A stretch of 64,000 bases of DNA from JBBSUQ01 sp964389755 (GTDB taxonomy: Bacteria > Bacteroidota > Bacteroidia > Flavobacteriales_D > Crocinitomicaceae), in NCBI GenBank assembly GCA_964389755.1, contig CAYMEW010000015.1, positions 21,655 through 85,654 on the forward strand. The letters are read 5' to 3'. Shown piece after piece: positions 31,810 to 41,044 of the stretch. Numbering within the stretch: position 1 is the stretch's first letter; each line of letters opens with the position of its first letter. Under the pieces are notes generated by a model. That model did not search any database, was not told the origin of the DNA, and saw only the letters and a program-made list of their open reading frames with translations. A program made the position numbers and the translations under genes.

Positions 31810-32118
31810 CTAAACTTTTGAAATGCACTTGGCTTCCGAAGCAACGGTCGTTCCCTGCAATCCCCTCAAAAAACCATACACCTGCCGCGCCAGCATCTCC
31901 ACTTTCCCTGAATCCTTCACATCCCCGACCGAGCCGATCAACGCCAGATACACCTCAAACACACCATTCGGCTGCGCTTCCAGCCGCATTAGTTCGAAAA
32001 TACGGTCCGCGAGGTTGAGGTGGTAGTGCTCCGCCGAAATTCCCAGCCGCAGCAGCGAGCTGCTCAGGTGTTCATAACGGATGTTGTCTTCGATCAGACC
32101 GATGAGGATTTTTTCCAT
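31810..32118 (-). CDS. Small helical protein, unknown function
   Basis: The frame can start at 32160, but MEKILIGLIEDNIRYEHL at 32118 is the better start. The 102-residue product is all-helical with no signal peptide (LLRLGISAEHYHLNL, VYLALIGSVGDVKDSG). I do not recognise it. Its composition is that of the core genome, unlike the AT-rich AIPR gene just upstream. Confidence 0.6.
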   Translation of the reverse strand: MEKILIGLIEDNIRYEHLSSSLLRLGISAEHYHLNLADRIFELMRLEAQPNGVFEVYLALIGSVGDVKDSGKVEMLARQVYGFLRGLQGTTVASEAKCISKV

Positions 32119-32211
32119 GACCTTTGCATTTTTTGTTCCTTGCAAAGGTGAGGTGTTCAACTAAGAAATCTGTCATAATCTATTATGACACAGGGAGTTT
32201 TTATTAACAAT

Positions 32212-33969
32212 TTATCCTTTTGGGTCGATTAGGGCAGCAAAATTTGTAAATGGATTATTTGTGTCAGTCATTTTACCGATCTCGATAGTACTCCTTACTG
32301 TAGAAACTATCTGACGATAACTTTCCTTATCATTTATAATTTGAGCAAATTCGCTATCTATAACTCGCGCAACAATTGAAAGTGTAATGACTATTAATGG
32401 TTTACATCTATCAATTAATTCCTGAATACTATTGCTACTTGCTGATGCAATACCATTTGCGAACGCGACATTATGTTTGTCAACACTTTCACCAATAATG
32501 CTTTCAAGACTGTCTCCAATTATAGATAAGAGAAAATATTTAAATCTCAAATGTCTAAGTAATGACAATTGTTTAATTTCATCAGTAGTGCATCTTGTAT
32601 CGTTGTTTTTGACTTTTAATTCATAACACCTTGCATCAATAGCTTTAACAAAGCAATATGCCAATAATAAATGCTTAGATTTCGTATTATGAAAAGCATC
32701 GTTGTAGAGACTAGTACTTTCAAAAATATTGTTTTTCCCACTTCCTGCTTCGACGTAATTGCCGTGCAAAGCAGACGTTGGCTGTGCAACTAGTTCAATA
32801 CTTAATTCGGAGTGGTTTTCAAATCCTCTTTTGAAGGAATAAGTGTAACCTAATTTATCAAATTCGGTAGCAATTCTAACCTGCTCGGGGTTTCCACTAT
32901 ATTTATCCCATGTCGTGATTTCATTCTGAGTATTATTATATTTTACTATAGAATTTATCGTATTTTCATCGGTGGATTCAATGATTCGACATAAAACTTT
33001 AACAGCTTCTAAGTTTTCAGGATTTGAATGCGAAATGGAACCTGTTGTTTGTGCACCGTTTATAATTGAAATCCCCTCCAGCAAAGTTTCATTATTATTG
33101 CCTGGATTTGCATAGAATTTAGTGGTTAAGATCGTTATTCCATTGTTAAAAGCCCAAAAATTTTCTGCCTCATTTTCGACTGTAGTTTTAATACCATTGT
33201 TAATTTTTTTTCGTCCTCGTCGACTGATACCTAAGAAATTTCTGTAATTAGCTGAAAATAGGTTATCACCATATTCAGTATAAAGAGTTTTCAGCCATTG
33301 ACCATTCACAGTAAATATTGAAGCCTTCCATTTTTCGTTCGATTCTTCAAATTTTATTTTTTCTGGTAACTTTATTGTATCTTTTACAGCTATTGCGGTT
33401 TCTCTTAGCCTATAGATTCGCTCGGTATATTGTAGACCTACCTCCTCTGCGTTTATAATTATATCGGAATCATTTATTAACTTGATTAAGTTAGCTTTAA
33501 CAGTGTCAAGTTCGTCACGAACATTTTTTGATTCGGCTAAATTATGCACGTAGAGTATCTCAATATCCTCAATTTCCTTATTTCCCAGAGCTTCTCTAAT
33601 ATCTTGTGCTATTTCTCTAAGAGAATTTTTAAATTTTCCATTTTCATCAGTTCTGAGGTCATCTAAATTACCAGATAAAATCCAAGCAAACGCAGTATTT
33701 AAATCTGATGCCTTGTTTGACTTTGCTTTATAAACTGCACCATTCGAAGAATAAGTACCTTGAGCCACAATTAATCTTTTACTATCTAAATCAAGCCTAA
33801 CAAAGTCTATTTTCTTATCACCATGACCGTCGGTTAAGCTTTCAGAAGCTAACTGATCTATATCTGGAAAGTCAAGATACATTCCCATGACCCATAATAA
33901 ATAAGCCTTTTCTTCACCATATTTTTCAATTAGTAAAGTTTGATCCTTAAAATTTTTCAAATAGTCCAT
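32212..33969 (-). CDS. AIPR abortive-infection phage-resistance protein
   Basis: The 585-residue protein carries the AIPR family signature: NFLGISRRGRKKINNGIKTT (about 245-264), then NFWAFNNGITILTTKF and GISIINGAQTTGSISHS about 20-45 residues further on. AIPR proteins are found in abortive-infection loci; the activity is not established for this one. The gene is markedly AT-rich compared with both neighbours, a sign of recent transfer. No accessory defence gene is fused to it. Confidence 0.88.
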   Translation of the reverse strand: MDYLKNFKDQTLLIEKYGEEKAYLLWVMGMYLDFPDIDQLASESLTDGHGDKKIDFVRLDLDSKRLIVAQGTYSSNGAVYKAKSNKASDLNTAFAWILSGNLDDLRTDENGKFKNSLREIAQDIREALGNKEIEDIEILYVHNLAESKNVRDELDTVKANLIKLINDSDIIINAEEVGLQYTERIYRLRETAIAVKDTIKLPEKIKFEESNEKWKASIFTVNGQWLKTLYTEYGDNLFSANYRNFLGISRRGRKKINNGIKTTVENEAENFWAFNNGITILTTKFYANPGNNNETLLEGISIINGAQTTGSISHSNPENLEAVKVLCRIIESTDENTINSIVKYNNTQNEITTWDKYSGNPEQVRIATEFDKLGYTYSFKRGFENHSELSIELVAQPTSALHGNYVEAGSGKNNIFESTSLYNDAFHNTKSKHLLLAYCFVKAIDARCYELKVKNNDTRCTTDEIKQLSLLRHLRFKYFLLSIIGDSLESIIGESVDKHNVAFANGIASASSNSIQELIDRCKPLIVITLSIVARVIDSEFAQIINDKESYRQIVSTVRSTIEIGKMTDTNNPFTNFAALIDPKG

Positions 33970-33988
33970 TGTTTTTTATTAAAAATTG

Positions 33989-34162
33989 CTACTTCTGCAA
34001 CGCCTTAATCGCCCGCTCATGCGAGATCAAAATATCGCGCATAAACAAATTATACGGAAACACCTTGTGCCGGGCATTCTGCTTGAATTCCTGTAAAATG
34101 TGATACAGGCTGTCGGAAGGCAGCGAGAACGGATGATGGCGTAGTAGTTTCTCCAGTTTCAT
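33989..34162 (-). CDS. Small protein (57 aa), unknown function
   Basis: ATG at 34162, stop at 33989. The product MKLEKLLRHHPFSLPSDSLY continues with HILQEFKQNARHK and FMRDILISHERAIKALQK. The codon use is that of the core genome, and the sequence is well ordered and basic. It ends just upstream of the AIPR start on the same strand. No family recognised; it is too short to appear in most gene calls. Confidence 0.5.
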   Translation of the reverse strand: MKLEKLLRHHPFSLPSDSLYHILQEFKQNARHKVFPYNLFMRDILISHERAIKALQK

Positions 34163-34328
34163 TTCGTAGGTGCGTTTAAGCGTTTAAGATCTCCAAATAT
34201 AGAAAATAGTTCAAACGAAACAAGTGGTTCGACAAAAAAGAGAATAAGTGCATCGTTTTCAAAGACAAACTATAGGCTTCCTTAACAATTATAAGGGAAT
34301 CTGAATCTAACTATTAATCGAAAAAGTG

Positions 34329-34336
34329 TAATTTTG
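34329..34336 (+). promoter_or_regulatory. TAnnTTTG -7 box for the 34352 gene
   Basis: TAATTTTG, 15 bases before the ATG at 34352. It rules out the GTG at 34334 as the start. Confidence 0.55.
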
Positions 34337-34351
34337 TGTAAAACCGAAGTC

Positions 34352-34798
34352 ATGGAAACCATCGCCTCCATACATCAGGCATTTGAAGAAGAAACGACGA
34401 TTATCCGGAAAAACATCCGGAAAGAAGAGAACCTGCACGTCAGTGATGAGTCGCTCGATCATGCGCTCGAATGCAAGGCGTATATCAATCTGGTGAACGA
34501 TGGATATGCTGTGTTATTTACCCTGGTGGATCGACTCACAATGCTAAAAGCGACGGGTGCCGAAGAAGAAAAACTGGTGGAAGGTTTGGTCACGATGCTT
34601 AATATGTTGAATCGGGTTGCGATTCGCATGTGGATGGAAATCGATAGTGATCCCTTCCTGAAAGTGGCCTGCAAATCTTCACTGCTCGACCTTCGGGTCA
34701 ATATCCGTTCGTTAAAAGAAGATAGTAAGGACCTTGAAAGGCGTTTTCTGAAAAACTCCGACGATCCGGAACTGGATGACTTGTTTGACGCGATCTGA
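34352..34798 (+). CDS. All-helical protein, possible antitoxin
   Basis: The 148-residue product is almost entirely predicted helix, acidic at the ends, with no signal peptide or DNA-binding motif that I recognise (ESLDHALECKAYINLVNDG, LVEGLVTMLNMLNRVAIRM). It precedes the RelE-like gene by 8 bp, so the two are certainly one transcript. If that neighbour is a toxin, this is the natural antitoxin candidate, although its fold would be unusual for one. Confidence 0.6.
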   Translation: METIASIHQAFEEETTIIRKNIRKEENLHVSDESLDHALECKAYINLVNDGYAVLFTLVDRLTMLKATGAEEEKLVEGLVTMLNMLNRVAIRMWMEIDSDPFLKVACKSSLLDLRVNIRSLKEDSKDLERRFLKNSDDPELDDLFDAI

Positions 34799-34806
34799 AT
34801 GCCAAC

Positions 34807-35238
34807 GTGAAACTTTTCTGCACCGATCACTTTAAAACTACACTACTGAAACTGGCCAAAATTCCCAGGCACTACCACTGTATTCACAAACGGATTAAAG
34901 CGGATTTTCTCGATGCGGACAATTATGTGGCTATTACGGGGAGTATTCTAAAAGATAACGCAGACAACATTTTATACAAGGCACGGTCGAAGAGTTGTGG
35001 TACAAATGGCAAAAGTTATGGTTTCAGAACGTACATCCTCTGTAAAAAAGATAAGCCCGAAGCGTATTGCACGACGATTTATCCTAAATACGGATCAAAG
35101 AATACGGCTTCGATAAGTACTGCAGAAGAAAAAGCGCGCATGCGCGAGCTTGTAGACGAAAAAAAGGCCGGGACACTTTGGGAAATTCAGTGGGATGAAG
35201 GAGCGCAGAAACTTGATTTCGTAAAGTTTCGCCGGTAA
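34807..35238 (+). CDS. RelE/HigB-fold toxin candidate
   Basis: The 143-residue protein starts with GTG. ILYKARSKSC, TNGKSYGFRTYILCKKD and AYCTTIYPKYGSKN, with an AEEKARMRELV helix, follow the pattern K-x-R ... GKSxGxR ... IYxK ... typical of RelE/HigB mRNA-interferase folds. The resemblance is by pattern only. It is the second gene of the pair with the helical 34352 protein. Confidence 0.55.
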   Translation: MKLFCTDHFKTTLLKLAKIPRHYHCIHKRIKADFLDADNYVAITGSILKDNADNILYKARSKSCGTNGKSYGFRTYILCKKDKPEAYCTTIYPKYGSKNTASISTAEEKARMRELVDEKKAGTLWEIQWDEGAQKLDFVKFRR

Positions 35239-35291
35239 ACACATTATAGGGTCATTAATGACTAAGAAATGTTGTTGCGTTGAAACGAATC

Positions 35292-36038
35292 TCAAATCGC
35301 GTTCAGCCACTGAAGAAATTCGTCTTTCTTCCGGATTGCGAGCGGAACGGTACTTTTGTCTTTCAGAACGATCGTGTTGCCGTCGCCTTTTACGTAGTGA
35401 TCGAAATACAGCATATTCACGAGGTGCGACTGGTGGCTTCGGAAAAAGCCCATCGGCGTGAGCAGCGTTTCGTATTCTTTAAGCGTGGTGGAAACCAGTA
35501 GTTTTTGTCCGTTCAGCAGAAAAAAAGTCGTGTAGTTCTTGTCCGATTCGCAACGGATAATATCCTGCACGTTGACCGAATAGATTTTTTCGGCGGTCTT
35601 GAGGATCAGCTTCTGGAGGCCACGTGTCCGCTCAATATTGGAAAATAAGGTGTTGAACTGCAATTCGAGCATGTCGCGGGTAACCACCTCCTCGGCTTTT
35701 TTTACGGCCGAAACCAGCTCCTCGGGGTCGATCGGTTTCAGGAGAAAATCGATGGCGCTGAAACGAAAAGCCTTGATGGCAAATTCCTGGTGAGCGGTGA
35801 TAAAGATCACCTTAAAATTCACCGGGCGCAGCTCCTGCAGCAAGTCGAAGCCGGTGCCGTCGGCCATTTCCACGTCGAGAAACACCAGGTCGGGCATAAA
35901 CTGGCGGATGCATGCAACTCCGGTTTTCACACTGTCGGCTTCACCGAGCAGGGCCACGTTGGGGCAATGTTCTTTGATCAGCGCGGCATTCTTTTGCCGG
36001 ATCGTGTCGATATCGTCTACGAGGATGGCTCTCAGCAT
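35292..36038 (-). CDS. LytTR-family response regulator
   Basis: The 248-residue protein has a receiver domain (ILVDDIDTIRQKNAALI, the acceptor Asp in LVFLDVEMADGTGFDLL, the Lys in FLLKPIDPEE) followed by a LytTR DNA-binding domain (VQDIIRCESDKNYTTFFL, FFRSHQSHLVNM). It begins 3 bp after the sensor-kinase stop, so it is its partner. Such systems commonly control envelope or surface functions; targets are unknown here. Confidence 0.92.
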   Translation of the reverse strand: MLRAILVDDIDTIRQKNAALIKEHCPNVALLGEADSVKTGVACIRQFMPDLVFLDVEMADGTGFDLLQELRPVNFKVIFITAHQEFAIKAFRFSAIDFLLKPIDPEELVSAVKKAEEVVTRDMLELQFNTLFSNIERTRGLQKLILKTAEKIYSVNVQDIIRCESDKNYTTFFLLNGQKLLVSTTLKEYETLLTPMGFFRSHQSHLVNMLYFDHYVKGDGNTIVLKDKSTVPLAIRKKDEFLQWLNAI

Positions 36039-36041
36039 GGC

Positions 36042-38012
36042 TCAATAATTAAGTTCATAAGGAATTTCGAAGTGCGATCGCACGCCCAGCACGCTGCCGT
36101 CGGACCCAGTGATGTTTTCTACGTGCACGTCGAGTTTTCTTTTGGCGATGGTCACCAGGCGTTCTTCGGTGATACTGGTCGACAGGGAACGGTGTCCGTC
36201 CGTATGTGCGCGAAGTCCCGAACCGTTGTCAGATACCGCAAACAGAAGCCGTTTGTCCTCCATCTCGTAGTTCAGCCGGATGACCCCGCCTTCCGGTTTT
36301 TCTTTTAAACCGTGACGGACCGCGTTTTCAATGAATGGCTGTGCGAGCATCGGGGGCACGAGTAACTCTTCGGGATCGATTCCCTCACCGAGCGTTATTT
36401 CATAGGTAAACGGGTTGTTGTACAGCAGCTTTTGCAGCGTGAGGTAGTTCTCAAGCATCGCGATCTCCTCGCTGAGCAGGATGAAATTTTCGCGTGAGTT
36501 TTCAAGGATCTGGCGCGTAAGCCGTGAGAAACGGGTCAGGTAGGTGATCGCTTCCCCGTCTTGGCCATTATAGATCAGGCTCTGTATGTTGTCGATCGAG
36601 TTGAATACGAAGTGCGGGTTCATCTGCGAGAGCAGCAGTTTTTGCTTGAGTTCGTTGTTTTTTGCGGCATTGCGCAGGTTTTTCTGCCTGAAATAGTAAT
36701 ACAGGAAAGCGAGCAATAACAACGCCACCGCAATGGAGACACCCAGCAACAGGTTTCGCCGGAAGATCTTCCGCTCCGTTGCCGCGTTGAGTTCTGATAT
36801 TTCTTTCTCCTGCTTCACACGTGCAAGCAGTTCCCTTTTTTCGAAGTCGTATTGCAACTGTTGCTCCACAAGGGCGTTCTTCGAAGCTTCCTCATTGGCA
36901 CCGTCACGCGTTTCGATGTACGACTCGTACATGCTGAGTGCCTCCCGGAAATTTCCCTGTGCTTTGCTGATCCGGTAGCCGGATTCATAAGCCATTTCCA
37001 GCAATCCGAGGTCCTGGTTCTCCCGGATGAGCGCGAGCGCCTCGTTTACGTGATCCTTAGCCTGTGCATAAGCGCCTTTTTCAAGATACAGGTCGCCCAG
37101 GCTTAACTGCAACGTTGCACTGGCGCGAATCGAACCGGCATAGTGCAATCCTTCTTCGAACATGCGCAGTGCCTCCTCGTATTTTTGCTGCGCCAGGTAG
37201 ATCTCACCCATGCTGCGCGCATTAAAAGCTGCATTATCTGAAAAACCGTACTCGCGGCTGATCGCCAGTCCCCGGCGTAGGTAGCTTTCTGCTTCCGTGT
37301 ATTTTTTCTGGTTAAAGTATACGAAGCCAATGTTGTGAAGGATCACGGCTGTCTCATACATATGCTGGGGCGAGGTGTCCTCTGACGCAGTATACGTTGC
37401 CAGGGCTTCTTTGTAACGGGCGAGGGCCTTGTCGAAGTCCCGGTGGTCCTCATGGATCTGCGCGAGCGAGGTGTTTGTGGCAGCCACGCCCATTTCATCG
37501 CCTGCCGCTTCCAGGTACTTCCGTGCTTCGAAAAAGCAGGCAATCGCTTCTTCGCGGGCACCCATCTTCCGAAGCATGTTGCCTTTGTTGATCAGCGTGT
37601 GTGAAACTTCAATATCCTTGTCGAGGCGGCGGAAGAGTACAATTGCTTTGTCGTAATATTCCAGTACTTTTCGCCCGTTTGCCGGCGTAAATAATTCGAT
37701 GGCTTTATCGCAATACCAGTAGGCGAGGTAGTAGTAATAGGCATCCCGAAGGTCAGGATCGAGGTTCTGTTTTGCGAGGTTCCTGAAAATAATCTCTCCG
37801 GCTAACTGGTTGTAATGAACGCTTGTCGAATCCCCGGCACGCGAACTTCCGATGATGGAACCGATGATCTCCAGCCTCGTTGTGTCGTGTAGTTTTTTGT
37901 CCAGCAGCAGGTTTTTCAATGAGTCGATTTCTCCGTCCTGTGCAAGCGAACGGACCGGGACAAGTGCCATGAATACAAAAAGCACAGCAGCCGGCAGGAA
38001 TATATGTCTCAT
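36042..38012 (-). CDS. TPR-containing sensor histidine kinase (LytS-like)
   Basis: The 656-residue protein has a signal peptide, about eight TPR units in the periplasmic part (for example AEAYLRRGLAISREYG-type helices, about 100-380), one membrane helix (NLLLGVSIAVALLLLAFLYY, about 413-433) and a C-terminal His_kinase domain: LLLSQMNPHFVFNSIDNIQS carries the phospho-His, VPPMLAQPFIENAVRHGLK is the N box, and a HATPase segment follows. It should sense a protein or envelope signal through the TPRs. Confidence 0.9.
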   Translation of the reverse strand: MRHIFLPAAVLFVFMALVPVRSLAQDGEIDSLKNLLLDKKLHDTTRLEIIGSIIGSSRAGDSTSVHYNQLAGEIIFRNLAKQNLDPDLRDAYYYYLAYWYCDKAIELFTPANGRKVLEYYDKAIVLFRRLDKDIEVSHTLINKGNMLRKMGAREEAIACFFEARKYLEAAGDEMGVAATNTSLAQIHEDHRDFDKALARYKEALATYTASEDTSPQHMYETAVILHNIGFVYFNQKKYTEAESYLRRGLAISREYGFSDNAAFNARSMGEIYLAQQKYEEALRMFEEGLHYAGSIRASATLQLSLGDLYLEKGAYAQAKDHVNEALALIRENQDLGLLEMAYESGYRISKAQGNFREALSMYESYIETRDGANEEASKNALVEQQLQYDFEKRELLARVKQEKEISELNAATERKIFRRNLLLGVSIAVALLLLAFLYYYFRQKNLRNAAKNNELKQKLLLSQMNPHFVFNSIDNIQSLIYNGQDGEAITYLTRFSRLTRQILENSRENFILLSEEIAMLENYLTLQKLLYNNPFTYEITLGEGIDPEELLVPPMLAQPFIENAVRHGLKEKPEGGVIRLNYEMEDKRLLFAVSDNGSGLRAHTDGHRSLSTSITEERLVTIAKRKLDVHVENITGSDGSVLGVRSHFEIPYELNY

Positions 38013-38100
38013 TCTCCTAAGTCTGATTCTCGTTAAAAGCGTGCAAATCTACGGAAAGTTATTTATCAAAGTACGGATTTCATGTGTCGGTAATATATTC

Positions 38101-38132
38101 ATAAAAAAGCCATTCTCCGTAGAAAATGGCTT
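38101..38132 (-). terminator. Intrinsic terminator after the small membrane protein gene
   Basis: On the minus strand AAGCCATT, a ten-base loop, AATGGCTT, followed by TTTTTTAT. It lies 40 bp after the stop of the 38173 gene. Confidence 0.7.
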
Positions 38133-38172
38133 CGTGACTGATGGTCAGCTAAAATCGTTATATAAAAGCGTG

Positions 38173-38700
38173 TTAAGCTATCTTAGCGGTTTTAACGCGT
38201 GTGGTTAAAAAGGCGAACAAAGCAACGAGGAACGCCGGTATCACTGCTGCGATAGCGATCGCCCGGTTTGTTGCTCCGCCTGTAATGCCGGTATCAAAAC
38301 TAGGTGATATAGCAATCAGTATGATGCCTCCTATCACGGTAAGCGCCAGCAATGCGAGGGCCACTTTCTGCCGCGGAACATACAGGAAAACAGCACTCAC
38401 AACGCTCAGCACCAGCAAGAGGATCATCAGCATTGCAGCGGCTTTAAAGGTCCCTTCTCCGGGCAGGTCATTCATCGCTTCTTCGCCTTCCGAGAGCGTA
38501 TTGCTCATTTCACTGTCTTCTCCCATCATGTCGCCTAAGCCTTCTTTCATGCTTTGGAGCAGAAGTCTGCTTTCCTCAATTTCATCTGCATAAGTTACGA
38601 CATCGCGTGCATCATTAAAGTTTCGTACTGCACCAAGTCCGCAGATAAGCAGGGCCGCAGCGAGTGCGATCGTTCCAAGTACTCTGAATAGAATTTTCAT
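38173..38700 (-). CDS. Small membrane protein, unknown function
   Basis: A frame exists from 38787, but MKILFRVLGTIALAAALLIC at 38700 is the natural start. The 175-residue product has four membrane helices, with an acidic soluble loop of about 60 residues after the first (EESRLLLQSMKEGLGDMMG). I do not recognise the family. A terminator follows it, so it is a single-gene unit. Confidence 0.7.
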   Translation of the reverse strand: MKILFRVLGTIALAAALLICGLGAVRNFNDARDVVTYADEIEESRLLLQSMKEGLGDMMGEDSEMSNTLSEGEEAMNDLPGEGTFKAAAMLMILLLVLSVVSAVFLYVPRQKVALALLALTVIGGIILIAISPSFDTGITGGATNRAIAIAAVIPAFLVALFAFLTTRVKTAKIA

Positions 38701-38960
38701 TTTTCTTAATTTTTTTGTTAAACGTTGAAGGTCGCTTAGGTATAATTCGTTTTCGCAACCGGGAACAAATGTAGCAGAGGCAAACATTCTTCAAAATAAA
38801 AATGAAAATTCGCTGCCCACCCGCGAATATCCGCTACAGAACAAAGAAAGGTCGTTTTGTAATACATGTATCCGGAGCGCATCGTTCGATGATCCTTCCC
38901 GGGCAAAAGGTAAGTTCGACTTCGTAAGAAGGTACAACAGGAGCAAAAATACGGCGCGAT

Positions 38961-40805
38961 TTACCGTTCCAAATGCAAGAAGCCCTGCTTCACCTCGCTC
39001 TGCGTCTCGAGTTTATAAAAATAAACGCCTTCGTTTGCAGGCAATCCCTGTTGTGTTTTTCCGTCCCAGCTGAGTTCGATGCCTTCCGCCTGATACACGA
39101 GCGTTCCCCAGCGGTTGTAGATATATAAAACACTTTGGGTGGAATAAACCGGAAACTCCCAGAGATCGTTTATGCCGTCACCATTCGGAGTGAAAACGTT
39201 CGGAACTTCGGCAGTAGGACAGTCGAAGTCGTTTAGGCTGATGGTCTGTACTTTCGTAGTGGTTCCATAGCCGTTTTTAACGGTTAAGCTGATGGTATAT
39301 GTGCCTGGTTTGGAATAACAAATATCCTGCGGATGTTGCGCTGTGGAAGATCCTGGTGTGGCGCCTTCAAATTCCCAGTACCACTCCGTCGGGGCGTTTA
39401 GCGAGGAATCTGTAAAGTCCACGCATACCTGCGGACAGGCGGTAGTACCGGTAAATGAAAACTGCACGATCGGTTGCAGGTTTTCGCATACTGTTTTCAC
39501 CGTGATCGGGTGACCCGGATCGCTAAAAGTGAACGGTTCGTATACGGCTAAGGGCTGTTCCTGCGCGGTCAGAAAAATGTCCATGCGCTCAAATACAGGT
39601 GCATCGGTTTCAAACGAAGCATCGGCCGTATAACACGAAAGATATCCCTGCGCATCGGTTTTAACCAGCGCAGCATCGCGCACATAGCCAGGCGGGCGAA
39701 CATCTCCGGTGAACAGGAGTCCCTGATCCATGGTTTCGTACAGGTCGAATCCGTAATTCGTGAAAATGGGAGAAAGAGGATAGTGCCGCGCCCACAAAAC
39801 TTCGCCGGTTGGTCTCACTTTCAGTAAAACGATATTTCGGGCGTCAAAACTGCCCTGATCGCCCAATAATGCCATGTTGCCGTCGTTCGTGTTTGCCAGT
39901 TTGCGAAGGTGTTCGCCGGAAGCCGTGTGTGCATCGTACCCGGTTGTTTGGATCAGTGCTCCGGAGGCATCTACTTTTAATAAATACGCGTCCCATTCCT
40001 TCCCGACGCGGTACATGGCACCGGAAATATAGAGGTCGCCGCTCACCGTTCCGATCAGGTCATAGGGCTGGTCGTCGTATTCACCGTAAAACATTCGTGA
40101 CCACTGCACTACACCCTGTGCATCCGTGCGCGTAACCAGTGTGTGGCCGAACGGACCGGTAAACTGGGCATTCACTGAAGAAACAAAAGCAAAATCTCCG
40201 TTCGGCAGTTCAACAATTGCTTCGGGCGAAACACCTTGCAGGATACTATAGTTTTTACTCCACAAAACCTGGCCGTCCTCATCGAAACGGATCAGTAAAG
40301 CACCCGGATAACCGCCGGTATTGTAATTCGTGATCGAACAACTGAGAAAACCACCGGACTGGCAGGCGATCAATTCTGCCGGACGATCCTGTCCCGAAGC
40401 TTCGATGCGGTAGTTCCAAAGTACATTCCCCGAAATATCCGTTTTCATCAGGAACAACGCTTTTTCCGTAGAACTTTGCCTGTTCACCTGACCGAATACA
40501 CAGAGTCCGCCATCGGAAGTATTAACGACATTCTTTGCAAGGGCGTAATTACCGTCGGTAAATGTCTTTTGCCACATAATTTCTCCGTTGACATCGGTTC
40601 GAACCAGGCCGAATTCAACACCCGCTCCGCCCCACATGCCTCCGCCGGTTGTCAGTACCGTGCCTCCGTCTGCCGTTGGAATACAGGAAGTACCGTAATC
40701 ACTCATATCGGTTCCGATCGTTTTTAAAAAGGTACTCTGAGCACCCGCTGACAAACCATCGCAAAGGAGTAATAAAAAAAGAGACTTCCTGAAAAAATGT
40801 TTCAT
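38961..40805 (-). CDS. T9SS-secreted beta-propeller/PKD protein with type-B C-terminal signal
   Basis: MKHFFRKSLFLLLLCDGLSA at 40805 is the signal peptide; an earlier ATG at 40826 adds only seven residues. The first 400 residues contain repeats with WQKTF-, VLWNYRI- and VLWARHYP-type strands, as in large beta-propeller-like surface proteins. A PKD domain follows (CVDFTDSSLNAPTEWYWEFE) and then the gliding-motility-associated (type B) C-terminal domain NVFTPNGDGINDLWEF, IYNRWGTLVYQ, GVYFYKLE. It should be exported by type IX secretion and kept at or released from the surface. Confidence 0.88.
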   Translation of the reverse strand: MKHFFRKSLFLLLLCDGLSAGAQSTFLKTIGTDMSDYGTSCIPTADGGTVLTTGGGMWGGAGVEFGLVRTDVNGEIMWQKTFTDGNYALAKNVVNTSDGGLCVFGQVNRQSSTEKALFLMKTDISGNVLWNYRIEASGQDRPAELIACQSGGFLSCSITNYNTGGYPGALLIRFDEDGQVLWSKNYSILQGVSPEAIVELPNGDFAFVSSVNAQFTGPFGHTLVTRTDAQGVVQWSRMFYGEYDDQPYDLIGTVSGDLYISGAMYRVGKEWDAYLLKVDASGALIQTTGYDAHTASGEHLRKLANTNDGNMALLGDQGSFDARNIVLLKVRPTGEVLWARHYPLSPIFTNYGFDLYETMDQGLLFTGDVRPPGYVRDAALVKTDAQGYLSCYTADASFETDAPVFERMDIFLTAQEQPLAVYEPFTFSDPGHPITVKTVCENLQPIVQFSFTGTTACPQVCVDFTDSSLNAPTEWYWEFEGATPGSSTAQHPQDICYSKPGTYTISLTVKNGYGTTTKVQTISLNDFDCPTAEVPNVFTPNGDGINDLWEFPVYSTQSVLYIYNRWGTLVYQAEGIELSWDGKTQQGLPANEGVYFYKLETQSEVKQGFLHLER

Positions 40806-41044
40806 ATTGAAACTTAGACGTGTCATTTGTGGTGAAGGTTTCCTCCCGGCTTTTGACTTTCATAAAACCTGCTCAATAAGATTCGCTCTTTTGCGTGCTT
40901 ATGGAATTGTGTTCCGGAGGCCCGGAAATGATAAGTAAGATAGAGAACCGGTACCCGAAATTAATTCCTGATACGTGTCGTGCGGCGCCGCTATTCGTGC
41001 AGTCTCGTTCTCTTTTACTATCTTCGTTCCGGTAAAAGCATGCT

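Noticed and set aside
31431..31844. 137-codon frame on the minus strand
   Set aside because: It overlaps the 31810 gene, has improbable composition and covers a repeat-like intergenic stretch.
35790..36308. 172-codon frame opposite the response regulator and kinase
   Set aside because: It is a shadow; both real genes on the other strand have full domain signatures.
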